Position numbers and translations under genes: made by a program. Shown here in pieces: positions 7,747-15,201 of a DNA stretch of 64,000 nucleotides; positions within the stretch are counted from its first letter, which is position 1, and every line of letters begins with the position of its first letter. The stretch spans positions 1 to 64,000 of the forward strand of contig CAYWLG010000011.1 of NCBI GenBank assembly GCA_964459385.1, given 5' to 3'. Source of the DNA: UBA6107 sp964459385 (GTDB lineage Bacteria; Chloroflexota; Anaerolineae; Anaerolineales; Anaerolineaceae). The notes beneath the pieces are model-generated. The model saw nothing but the letters and a program-made list of their open reading frames with translations, was not told the origin of the DNA and made no database searches.

Positions 7747-9006
7747 ATGCCTAATTTTGATGTAAAAGATATTAAGCAGGCAGAAGGTGGCCGCCTGCGC
7801 ATCGACTGGGCTGAACGCGAAATGCCAGTTCTGCGGCAGGTGAAGGAACGCTTTGCCAAAGAACAGCCGTTAAAGGGCATGCGCATCTCAGCCTGTCTGC
7901 ATGTAACCACCGAAACAGCCAACCTGATGAAAACGCTGCAGGCAGGGGGTGCCGACGTGGTGCTCACCGCTTCCAACCCGCTTTCAACTCAGGATGATGT
8001 GGCCGCGTCTCTTGTCTCGCACGAAGAGATCCCGGTTTATGCCATTAAAGGCGAAGAGAATACCACCTATTACAAACACATCCATGCCGCATTGGACCAC
8101 AAACCCCATTTCACTATGGATGACGGCGCCGATCTCGTCAGCGTGCTGCACAAAGATCGCCGCGATTTGTTGAGCGGTGTGATCGCCGGCACAGAAGAGA
8201 CCACAACGGGTGTGATTCGTCTGCATGCCATGGCTGCCGACAAAGCATTGAACTACCCGATCGTCGCCATCAACGATGCTCTGACCAAACATTTCTTCGA
8301 TAATCGCTATGGCACCGGTCAATCCACTTTGGATGGCATCATTCGCGCCACCAACGTGCTGCTGGCTGGCAAAATATTTGTAGTTGCCGGTTATGGTTGG
8401 TGTGGCCGTGGTTTGGCTTCACGCGCTCGCGGTATGGGCTCAAACGTGATTGTCACCGAAGTGGATCCCCTGAAAGCCCTTGAGGCGGTCATGGACGGCT
8501 TCAGCGTGATGCCGATGCAGGAAGCTGCCAAGATCGGCGATATCTTCGTCACCCTCACCGGCGACATCAATGTGGTGGATGAGCATCACTTCGCTGTCAT
8601 GAAAGACGGCGCCATCGTGGCCAATTCGGGTCACTTCAATGTAGAGATCAACATCCCTGCACTTGAGAAGATGTCCACCTCCAAGCGTCTGGTTCGTCCG
8701 TTCGTGGACGAATACGTGACCAAAAATGGCCGCCGCATCTTCATTTTGGGCGAAGGTCGTTTGATCAACCTGGCCTCGGCTGAAGGGCACCCCGCCTCGG
8801 TGATGGATATGTCTTTCGCCAACCAGGCCCTTTCACTCGAATATCTGGTGAAGAATGCCGATAAACTCGAAAAACGTGTTTACAGCGTCCCGTCTGAAAT
8901 TGACCAGAATATCGCCAAATTGAAACTGTCTGCGATGGGTGTCTCAGTCGATGAACTGACCCCGCAGCAGGTGAAATACCTGGCCTCCTGGGAAGAAGGC
9001 ACCTAG
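7747..9006 (+). CDS. ahcY: Adenosylhomocysteinase
   Basis: A 419-residue NAD-dependent S-adenosyl-L-homocysteine hydrolase that splits SAH reversibly to adenosine and homocysteine, relieving methyltransferase inhibition. TASNPLSTQDDVAA and NDALTKHFFDNRYGTGQS are substrate-domain signatures, including the catalytic Lys. The Rossmann NAD site is GYGWCGRG near residue 220. It is the short form typical of archaea and thermophilic bacteria, lacking the roughly 40-residue insert of some proteobacterial and plant forms. A GGAGGA site precedes the ATG. It is the last gene of the salvage operon, followed by a bidirectional terminator. Confidence 0.97.
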   Translation: MPNFDVKDIKQAEGGRLRIDWAEREMPVLRQVKERFAKEQPLKGMRISACLHVTTETANLMKTLQAGGADVVLTASNPLSTQDDVAASLVSHEEIPVYAIKGEENTTYYKHIHAALDHKPHFTMDDGADLVSVLHKDRRDLLSGVIAGTEETTTGVIRLHAMAADKALNYPIVAINDALTKHFFDNRYGTGQSTLDGIIRATNVLLAGKIFVVAGYGWCGRGLASRARGMGSNVIVTEVDPLKALEAVMDGFSVMPMQEAAKIGDIFVTLTGDINVVDEHHFAVMKDGAIVANSGHFNVEINIPALEKMSTSKRLVRPFVDEYVTKNGRRIFILGEGRLINLASAEGHPASVMDMSFANQALSLEYLVKNADKLEKRVYSVPSEIDQNIAKLKLSAMGVSVDELTPQQVKYLASWEEGT

Positions 9007-9028
9007 AATTTTGCTGTAAAGAAGATGA

Positions 9029-9063
9029 AGTCCCATCTTGAATTTCAAGATGGGACTTTTTAT
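9029..9063. terminator. Bidirectional terminator between ahcY and the C39-like gene
   Basis: A 14-bp perfect stem (9029-9042 with 9044-9057, core TCCCATCTTG) has TTTT after it and A-rich sequence before it. It serves the converging ahcY and the minus-strand gene ending at 9060. Confidence 0.9.
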
Positions 9064-9959
9064 TTCATGATCACGGCCATATTGCCGAGCGTAGCCCAGG
9101 AACTTTCAAACTGAGTGATCGTGCGATAGTAAACACTTCCCCCATCCAAGATAGTCACCTCGGTGTCGTCATAGGCCATCACGATGACCGTATGTTCGTA
9201 AGCGATCACAGTAGAGGTGTGCCCATTGGAGGCGGTATATTGCACCGAGGTGCCACCCCACCAGGTGTTGCCGAAAACCCACACGATCACAGGATGACCG
9301 TTGGCGATCTCATTTTTCAACTCTTCATACGACATGCCATGTCTGGCCTGCGCGTTCAGACCATATTGCTGCAGCAGCGCGGCCACCGGGTCGGCGTGAA
9401 CGCCATAAGCGTTGGGAGGTAAATTCCCTTCTAGCCCATCCGGGGAGCCAACAAAACCGGAATCAGGGTCATCTGAGGTAGGCAGTGCCAATTGAAAATC
9501 GTCTTCTGAAATGCTGACCCCAAAATAGCGGGCCCAGTCTACCGCCGAGCGCGATTCACAGGAAAGCCGGTGGGTTTGATCGTAGCCATAAATTCCAGCA
9601 ATGGCCGCCGATGCAGGCAGCCCATCACTGGTGGGTTGTGGCAGAGGTGTATTTGTAGGAAAGGGTGTATTTGTGGGCAGCGGGGTCTCTGTTGGATTGG
9701 GTGTACTCGTAAATGTCGGTATCGGCGTGAAAGTTGGGGTATCAGTGGGCAATGGTTGAAATGGGGTGAGGGTGGAAGCGGCAAACTGCAGTGCATCCAG
9801 AGGAATGGGTGTGCGGACACCTGTGTAAGCGAGCGCCACTCCCGGAACATGAATGAACCCGGCCAGGAAGAGAAACAAGGCAATATCACCGCAAACCCCG
9901 AGGAGGATCAGCCAGGTAACAAAACGCGTTTTGGAAGACCGTTTTTGAGAAGGGACCAT
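9060..9959 (-). CDS. Membrane-anchored C39-like (papain-fold) peptidase
   Basis: A 299-residue protein with an N-terminal membrane anchor (about residues 14-38), then a Thr/Pro linker (about 62-112) and a C-terminal C39-like domain outside the cell. The likely nucleophile is the Cys of RLSCESRSA (about residue 134). The partner His is in YEHTVIVMAYDD and the Asp lies shortly after, as in peptidase C39-like family 2. Such domains in Chloroflexota and Firmicutes are secreted Cys peptidases of unknown substrate. It is third in the recA operon, 11 bases after the NBR1-Ig lipoprotein, and is probably expressed with it. Confidence 0.85.
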   Translation of the reverse strand: MVPSQKRSSKTRFVTWLILLGVCGDIALFLFLAGFIHVPGVALAYTGVRTPIPLDALQFAASTLTPFQPLPTDTPTFTPIPTFTSTPNPTETPLPTNTPFPTNTPLPQPTSDGLPASAAIAGIYGYDQTHRLSCESRSAVDWARYFGVSISEDDFQLALPTSDDPDSGFVGSPDGLEGNLPPNAYGVHADPVAALLQQYGLNAQARHGMSYEELKNEIANGHPVIVWVFGNTWWGGTSVQYTASNGHTSTVIAYEHTVIVMAYDDTEVTILDGGSVYYRTITQFESSWATLGNMAVIMK

Positions 9960-9970
9960 TCGATAGCTCT

Positions 9971-10513
9971 TTACGGTGCGGCTACATTGATCTCAATCGA
10001 GAAAAAATCTCCAAAAGCGTTGCCGGAGGGGTCGTAGGCTTGCCAGGTGGAAGTGTAATTGCCGGGTTCGTCGGGTGCGATGAAGGCGATCTGAATCACA
10101 CCGTCTGCGCCGCCGCGTGCCGGCACGATTGATTGCGGAGAGGCTGCCCCCAGTGCCGAACCGCCAATGAGACGGATCGTGTAAGTTTCATTCCAGTTGC
10201 AGGTGCCGTCATTGCGAACCTGCCACTGCTTTTGAACGCTGGCTCCCACATTGACAACCGATCCATCCGGTACCGATAGATCTTTCAGGTAGGTCAGCTT
10301 GTTGGTGCAGTTTTCAGGCTGCTGGTTTGGATCAACCGTAGGGCTTGGAACGCTGGTGGGCACCAGAGTTGGGGCAATAAAGAGCGGGGCTTGATCTTCA
10401 CTTGGCAGTGCACGTACCGGGCGAAGAGCAACACACCCTCCCTCGAAAAGAGAGAGGGTGAGCATTGTTAGAATCAAAAAATTTCTCAGCGAATGATTTC
10501 TTCCTGTTTTCAT
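9971..10513 (-). CDS. Lipoprotein with NBR1-type Ig-like domain
   Basis: A 180-residue secreted protein. The signal segment ends at Cys27 (EGGC, a loose lipobox) and is followed by a short Pro/Thr/Ser linker. The C-terminal domain (about 75-178) shows the pattern of the NBR1 'four-tryptophan' Ig-like domain: KQWQVRNDGTCNW, then IRLIGG, then GNYTSTWQAYDPSG. In Chloroflexota this domain recurs on cell-surface proteins and probably binds protein or polysaccharide; that is inference. The ATG at 10513 was chosen because it starts the signal peptide and lies 12 bases after the recA stop; the upstream in-frame ATG at 10630 is inside recA. Confidence 0.82.
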   Translation of the reverse strand: MKTGRNHSLRNFLILTMLTLSLFEGGCVALRPVRALPSEDQAPLFIAPTLVPTSVPSPTVDPNQQPENCTNKLTYLKDLSVPDGSVVNVGASVQKQWQVRNDGTCNWNETYTIRLIGGSALGAASPQSIVPARGGADGVIQIAFIAPDEPGNYTSTWQAYDPSGNAFGDFFSIEINVAAP

Positions 10514-10524
10514 AACCGTTTGGG

Positions 10525-11634
10525 TTAATCGTCGCTGCTCGAATCGTCTTCGCCCATGCCGCCGCCTACGGTGAGGGGAATCTCGCCGCCCATAGCGCGC
10601 TGGCGAACCGCAGCATCGATCTCTTTGCACAGTTCAGGGTTTTGGCGCAGGAATTCTTTGGCGTTCTCACGACCCTGTCCGAGACGAATCTCGCCGTAAG
10701 AGAAGAAAGCGCCGCGTTTGGCGATGATCTCCAGAGCAGTGGCCAGGTCAATGATGTCACCCTCTTTGGAGATGCCTTCGTTGTACATGATATCAAATTC
10801 GGCGGTGCGGAAGGGGGGGGCCACCTTGTTCTTGACCACTCTGACGCGCGTGCGGTTGCCCACGATCTCGGCGCCTACTTTGATCGATTGAATGCGGCGC
10901 ACGTCCAGGCGGACCGAAGCGTAGAATTTGAGGGCCAGACCACCCGGCGTGGTCTCGGGGTTGCCGAACATGACGCCGATCTTCTGGCGCAGTTGATTGG
11001 TGAAAATGACGGCCGTTTTGGTCTGGTTGATGGCGCCCGAGAGTTTGCGCAGCGCCTGCGACATGAGGCGGGCCTGCATACCCATGCTGGCATCCCCCAT
11101 ATCGCCTTCGATCTCGGCACGTGGCACCAGGGCTGCCACCGAGTCGACCACGACCACATCCACGGCGCCGGAGCGCACCAGGGTTTCGGTGATCTCAAGG
11201 GCCTGCTCGCCGGTATCCGGCTGCGACACGAGCAGCGATTCGATGTTGACGCCTAAGCGTTTGGCATAGGATGGGTCAAGGGCATGTTCCATGTCCACAA
11301 AGGCCACCGTTCCGCCCATCTTTTGGGCTTCGGCCACAATATGCAAACAAAGGGTGGTCTTGCCAGAAGATTCGGGCCCGTAGATTTCGGTAATGCGTCC
11401 GCGGGGAACCCCGCCGACACCCAAAGCGATATCCAAAGAAAGGGAACCGGTCGGGATCGCTTCCACTTCCAGTTGATGCGCTTCGCCCAGGCGCATGATC
11501 GAGCCTTGCCCATAGCGTTTTTCAATATCGCCAAGGGCCTTATCGAGCACGGCCCGTTTGGCGTCATTCATTGGGGAGTCTGCGGATGCAGGGGAAAGTT
11601 CATTCGAGTTGTTTGACGCGGCTTTTTTCGCCAT
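10525..11634 (-). CDS. recA: Recombinase A
   Basis: A 369-residue RecA, the ATPase that forms filaments on single-stranded DNA, drives strand exchange and triggers LexA self-cleavage. Walker A is GPESSGKTT (86-94). The MAW-type and L2 regions (MFGNPETTPGG) and an acidic C-terminal tail ending in DDSSSDD are all present. The N terminus carries about 20 extra Ala/Ser/Asn-rich residues before the usual start. It has a GGAGAAT ribosome site, and its promoter contains a LexA-like site. Two cell-surface genes follow within the same apparent operon, an unusual pairing. Confidence 0.98.
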   Translation of the reverse strand: MAKKAASNNSNELSPASADSPMNDAKRAVLDKALGDIEKRYGQGSIMRLGEAHQLEVEAIPTGSLSLDIALGVGGVPRGRITEIYGPESSGKTTLCLHIVAEAQKMGGTVAFVDMEHALDPSYAKRLGVNIESLLVSQPDTGEQALEITETLVRSGAVDVVVVDSVAALVPRAEIEGDMGDASMGMQARLMSQALRKLSGAINQTKTAVIFTNQLRQKIGVMFGNPETTPGGLALKFYASVRLDVRRIQSIKVGAEIVGNRTRVRVVKNKVAPPFRTAEFDIMYNEGISKEGDIIDLATALEIIAKRGAFFSYGEIRLGQGRENAKEFLRQNPELCKEIDAAVRQRAMGGEIPLTVGGGMGEDDSSSDD

Positions 11635-11660
11635 GGGATTCTCCTCAGTTAATTTCCTAA

Positions 11661-11666
11661 ATTATA
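11661..11666 (-). promoter_or_regulatory. Possible second recA -10 box
   Basis: TATAAT on the minus strand, 27 bases from the recA start. The -35 region is weak, so this may be a minor promoter. Confidence 0.3.
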
Positions 11667-11699
11667 GTATAAAACGAATTTTGACACAGAAAGTTCCTG

Positions 11700-11725
11700 C
11701 AGACACTTCATGCAGACACTTCATG
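11700..11725. repeat. Perfect tandem 13-mer in the recA leader
   Basis: CAGACACTTCATG occurs twice without a gap (11700-11712, 11713-11725), between the recA -10 box at 11730-11735 and the gene. Its role is unknown; it would lie in the 5' leader of the recA mRNA. Confidence 0.85.
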
Positions 11726-11729
11726 TTTC

Positions 11730-11757
11730 ATTATAGTACAAATGTTCTTCGTGTCAA
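11730..11757 (-). promoter_or_regulatory. recA promoter with LexA-like (SOS) site
   Basis: On the minus strand TTGACA (11752-11757), a 16-base spacer and TATAAT (11730-11735) are both perfect consensus hexamers. The spacer contains GAACATTTGTAC (11736-11747), one base off the Gram-positive LexA consensus GAAC-N4-GTTC. A repressor there would block RNA polymerase. Confidence 0.75.
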
Positions 11758-11790
11758 TAACCTTAATTTTCTTAAAATTATTAATTTCTA

Positions 11791-11819
11791 TTGACATTCA
11801 TCTTAATTCTTTGTATCAT
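11791..11819 (+). promoter_or_regulatory. Sigma-70 promoter of the glnA-upstream RNA
   Basis: TTGACA (11791-11796), exactly 17 bases, then TATCAT (11814-11819). Transcription would start near 11826, over 330 bases before the glnA ATG. Confidence 0.75.
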
Positions 11820-11825
11820 AATTCA

Positions 11826-12142
11826 ATATTAAAAAGCACATAAATAGAGAGAGATAGCGGCTGCATCTCGAAGAGATGACGAGGTGAAGGTTCCTTTTCG
11901 CAAGAAAGGGTTAACCCTGTGGGGGCAAAAACAGGGGAAAATCGAAAGATCAGCGGATGCCTTCGGAGCTTGACCATGAGCTCCTTTCTCCCTTCCAGAG
12001 TAGATCAAATCGAAAACCGTTTGGCGACAGACGGGACAAGGTGGGATCAATGGCTAGGCCTGTGATTGCCTGTTATTTTGCATTTTTGGAAGGGAAGCAT
12101 AGCTAATTTTCAAAGACATGCTCCCGCATGTCTTTGTATTTT
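11826..12142 (+). ncRNA. Candidate structured RNA or leader upstream of glnA
   Basis: This is the only gene-free stretch over 300 bases in the window. A good promoter ends at 11819 and a strong terminator lies at 12111-12142, defining a transcript of about 317 nt with no convincing ORF. Base composition is clearly more GC-rich at about 11860-12060 than in the AT-rich flanks, as for stable RNAs. Local hairpins include CATCTC-GAA-GAGATG, CCCTGT...ACAGGG and GAGCT...AGCTC, plus a long-range 8-bp pairing TCCCTTCC (near 11990) with GGAAGGGA (near 12090). I could not match it to tmRNA, RNase P RNA, SRP RNA or a known riboswitch, including the glutamine riboswitch. It could be a free-standing RNA or a glnA attenuator. 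Confidence 0.5.
12111..12142 (+). terminator. Terminator/attenuator immediately upstream of glnA
   Basis: An 11-bp perfect stem CAAAGACATGC/GCATGTCTTTG (12111-12121, 12126-12136) has loop TCCC and tail TATTTT. It ends 5 bases before the glnA Shine-Dalgarno, so readthrough is needed for glnA unless another promoter exists. Confidence 0.88.
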
Positions 12143-12159
12143 AACCAAGGAGAATTTGT

Positions 12160-13497
12160 ATGGATAAGAAAGAGTTATTTGAACGGATCAAGGCAGATGG
12201 CGTCCAGTTTGTCTCTCTCCAATTCACTGATGTTACCGGAGCGGTCAAAAGCGTGGATGCTCCTCTCAAGCAGCTTGAAGAGGCCCTTGAAAATGGTCTG
12301 TGGTTCGATGGTTCTTCAATTGAAGGCTTCACCCGCATTCAGGAAAGCGATATGCTGCTGCAGCCCGATAGCGATACCTATGCGGTATTGCCCTGGACCC
12401 CGGCAGAGCACAAACGCGCCCGCATCTTCTGTGACATTTTCCATCCCGATGGCACTCCCTTTGAAGGGGATCCGCGCGGCACACTGCGTCACCAGTTGGA
12501 TGAACTGAAGAAACGCGGCTGGAAGTTCAATGTTGGCTCTGAACCTGAATTCTTCCTTTTCCATCCCGGCGAAAACGGCAATGTGCACCCCGTGCCGCAT
12601 GATGTGGGCGGTTATTTTGATTTCTCGCCCAATGATGAAGCGGCCCGTGTGCGCAGCGAACTGATGTCAGCTCTGGATACGATGGGCCTTGAGATCGAAG
12701 TGGGTCACCATGAGGTTGCTCTGGGTCAGCACGAGATCGATTTCCGCTTCGATGATGCGTTGAAATCTGCCGACAATGTGGTTACTTTGAAATACGCAGT
12801 CAAGGCCATCGCCGCACAGAACGGTTTGGTCGCCTCCTTCATGCCGAAACCTGTGTTTGGCATCAACGGCTCCGGCATGCACTGCCACCAGTCCCTCTTC
12901 GACACCAAAGGGAACAACCTTTTCTACGAACCCTCCGATGAGTTTGGCCTGTCCAAGATCGCTTACGGATTCATCGCCGGCCAGTTGCTGCATGCCCGTT
13001 CATTCTCGGCCGTCACCGCGCCGACTGTGAACTCTTACAAACGTCTCGTGCCCGGTTATGAAGCCCCGGTCTATGTGGGTTGGGCTCAGACCAACCGCTC
13101 CGCGCTCATCCGTATGCCGCGCTTCAAAGCCGGCAACAGCAAAGCCGTTCGTGCCGAACTGCGCTGCCCGGATCCCTCATGCAACCCCTACCTGGCTTAC
13201 ACTGTGATGCTGGCATCCGCTCTGGATGGCATTGACAAGGGTCTCGTGCCGCCCTCTCCGTTGAATAACATTAACGTATATGAAATGAGCGAGGCCGATC
13301 GCAAGAAACGCAAAGTGACCGAATTGCCTGGCTCTTTGAAAGAGGCATTGGTGGAACTGGATAAAGACGCTGTGGTCAAAGGTGCCTTGGGCCCCAGCAC
13401 TTACGACGCTTTTGTACGTGCCAAATCCGCCGAGTGGGAAGAATATCGTCTCAACGTGATGGATTGGGAAGTGGAACGCTATTTGGAAGTGGCTTAA
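12160..13497 (+). CDS. glnA: Glutamine synthetase, type I
   Basis: A 445-residue enzyme that makes glutamine from glutamate, ammonia and ATP and forms cytoplasmic dodecamers. Beta-grasp motif WFDGSSIEGF lies near residues 48-57. The metal and ATP residues sit in GSEPEFFLF, EVGHHEVALGQHEIDFRF and NGSGMHCHQS, and RAELRCPDPSCNPYLA is near the end. The length of about 445 without the adenylylation-loop insert fits the GSI-alpha group of Bacillus and Thermotoga, which is feedback-controlled rather than adenylylated. An AAGGAG site precedes the ATG. The apparent leader RNA and terminator upstream suggest transcriptional control by early termination. Confidence 0.97.
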   Translation: MDKKELFERIKADGVQFVSLQFTDVTGAVKSVDAPLKQLEEALENGLWFDGSSIEGFTRIQESDMLLQPDSDTYAVLPWTPAEHKRARIFCDIFHPDGTPFEGDPRGTLRHQLDELKKRGWKFNVGSEPEFFLFHPGENGNVHPVPHDVGGYFDFSPNDEAARVRSELMSALDTMGLEIEVGHHEVALGQHEIDFRFDDALKSADNVVTLKYAVKAIAAQNGLVASFMPKPVFGINGSGMHCHQSLFDTKGNNLFYEPSDEFGLSKIAYGFIAGQLLHARSFSAVTAPTVNSYKRLVPGYEAPVYVGWAQTNRSALIRMPRFKAGNSKAVRAELRCPDPSCNPYLAYTVMLASALDGIDKGLVPPSPLNNINVYEMSEADRKKRKVTELPGSLKEALVELDKDAVVKGALGPSTYDAFVRAKSAEWEEYRLNVMDWEVERYLEVA

Positions 13498-13518
13498 TTT
13501 CTAAGCCCTGAGGAGAAG

Positions 13519-13555
13519 AGACGGCACCTGATTTCAGGTGCCGTCTAAATTTTTA
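13519..13555 (+). terminator. glnA terminator
   Basis: A 13-bp stem AGACGGCACCTGA/TCAGGTGCCGTCT (13519-13531, 13534-13546) is followed by AAATTTTT. Confidence 0.92.
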
Positions 13556-13581
13556 AGGTCTGATCGTCTGTGAGAATTTCA

Positions 13582-15201
13582 TTAGGGGGTGATCACTTTT
13601 TGCAGACAGAGCAGCCATTCACGCGTTGCCCCCTGCGGTTCAGTTTTTGCGATTGCCAGAATTGGCTGCGACAGGCTGATCGCATCTACATCAGAAACGC
13701 TTACCTCTTTCACTGGGTCAGATACGGCACGACCGGGCATAAAACCAATGGCATAGGTCGAGGTTGAAATAGCCTCAGACATGGCGTCTGTGTCAGGGAT
13801 CAACGTAGCCTCAGCTTTGTCCACCGGCTGCCCGGCCATGATGGCCAGATCAAACAGCACTTGAATGTCTTCATCAGGAGAGTAGAAATTCAGTAAGATG
13901 GCCTGATCTTTATAGGTCTCTTCAGAGTAAGCGGATGAAAAACAATCGGGGCAAAGCGCTTGCAAAGCCCCCCAGGTTTTTACTTCACCATCAAACACCT
14001 TTCTGGCGGATTCCAGGGTTAACGATTGCATGGGAGAATTCTGATTGACGACGACGGCCAAATGATCGCTGCCAAGTTGGGCAGAATAAAGATCCAATTG
14101 GGTGGGGGCTCCCCAACGCAGCAGTACATCCGCGTTCTCAATGTTTAGCTGTGCGGTGGGCACCTGATGGGTAATCAGATGAACGTTTTGCAGTGCATCC
14201 GCACAGGTGCTGATCGCCGGCACCAGCCAGTTGAGCGAACCAGTGTAGGCGACGTTCACCGCCTGAATTTCACCCGAAGCAGCCGTTGAGACAGGGGCGG
14301 CCGTTTGCTGAATTGTAGTTGGCTGAATGGAGGTCACTACAGCCGCGGGCGTGGTCTGTGGGGCGGCTGAGGCGTTCCCAGAGCGGATGGCACCCACCAG
14401 CAAGACGATACCGGCAAACAGCACACAATAAACCGCGAACACCCAGAATTTTTGCCGTTTGATAAAAGATAACAACCAGTGAATGGACAGATACCCGACA
14501 ATGGCAGCGGCAACAAAACCGGCTGCCAGCACTGGCAAAAAACCAGACAGGTTGGGAACATCCGCCAGGTCTTTGAGGCTCACCAGACCGGCGCCCAGCA
14601 TGACAGGAATGGACATCAGGAAGCTGAAACGCGCCGAGGTGGAGCGGTCAAAGTTGCGGGTCATGCCGCCGGCGATGGTAGAGCCTGAGCGGGAGATGCC
14701 GGGGAACAAAGAGAGCCCCTGAAAAGCACCGATCCAAAGGGCATCCAGCCAGGTCATATCTTCCTGGGTGCGGCTGCGTTTGCTGACAAGGTCAGAAATG
14801 ATAAGTAAGGCGGCCGTGCCAAACAAAAGCAGCGCAGTGATCGTGGGGCTGGCAAAGGCGGCTTCTACTTTGGATTTGATCGTGACCCCCAAAACGCCGG
14901 CAGGGATGGAGGCGATGATCAAATACCATCCCAAACGTGCCTGTGGGTCTTTGAAGGGTTCTTTGTTGATCAACCCCTTGAAGAAGGCCTTGAGAATTTC
15001 GACGATGTCTTTCCAAAAGTAGAGGATGACGGCCACCAGCGTGCCTAACTGCACCAGCACGTCGAATGGAAAGATCTGCTCTTGGGGGAAGTTCCAGTTG
15101 AAAAGGTAGGGAACCAACACCAGGTGCGCAGAGCTTGAAATGGGCAGAAATTCGGTCAGGCCCTGCACGATACCCAAAATGATCGATTGTAAAAATGTCA
15201 T
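13582..15201 (-). CDS. uppP: Undecaprenyl-diphosphatase fused to a PstS-like binding domain
   Basis: A 539-residue membrane protein. Residues 1 to about 275 are a complete UppP/BacA, which recycles the lipid carrier for cell-wall synthesis. The active-site motifs are GIVQGLTEFLPISSSAH (Glu17, His26) and PGISRSGST, within about eight membrane helices. After the last helix comes a Thr/Pro/Ala linker (about 275-310) and a domain of roughly 225 residues resembling phosphate-binding PstS-type proteins, with LAVVVNQNSPMQSLTLESARKVF and TYAIGFMPG matching the conserved hinge and C-lobe patterns. Family UppP ends near 270 residues, so this is a real fusion in one frame. The start at 15201 overlaps the tgt stop by ATGA, implying translational coupling. 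Confidence 0.9.
   Translation of the reverse strand: MTFLQSIILGIVQGLTEFLPISSSAHLVLVPYLFNWNFPQEQIFPFDVLVQLGTLVAVILYFWKDIVEILKAFFKGLINKEPFKDPQARLGWYLIIASIPAGVLGVTIKSKVEAAFASPTITALLLFGTAALLIISDLVSKRSRTQEDMTWLDALWIGAFQGLSLFPGISRSGSTIAGGMTRNFDRSTSARFSFLMSIPVMLGAGLVSLKDLADVPNLSGFLPVLAAGFVAAAIVGYLSIHWLLSFIKRQKFWVFAVYCVLFAGIVLLVGAIRSGNASAAPQTTPAAVVTSIQPTTIQQTAAPVSTAASGEIQAVNVAYTGSLNWLVPAISTCADALQNVHLITHQVPTAQLNIENADVLLRWGAPTQLDLYSAQLGSDHLAVVVNQNSPMQSLTLESARKVFDGEVKTWGALQALCPDCFSSAYSEETYKDQAILLNFYSPDEDIQVLFDLAIMAGQPVDKAEATLIPDTDAMSEAISTSTYAIGFMPGRAVSDPVKEVSVSDVDAISLSQPILAIAKTEPQGATREWLLCLQKVITP

Noticed and set aside
11829..12050. A 73-residue minus-strand frame in the glnA leader
   Set aside because: No ribosome site; Cys/Pro-rich with no family match. 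It overlaps the apparent structured RNA.
11635..12159. Glutamine riboswitch or tmRNA in the glnA leader
   Set aside because: The conserved cores of those families are not present; see the structured-RNA finding instead.
14300..14420. uppP and the binding-like domain as two genes
   Set aside because: A single frame with no stop, and no start codon with ribosome site in the linker; a fusion is the simpler reading.
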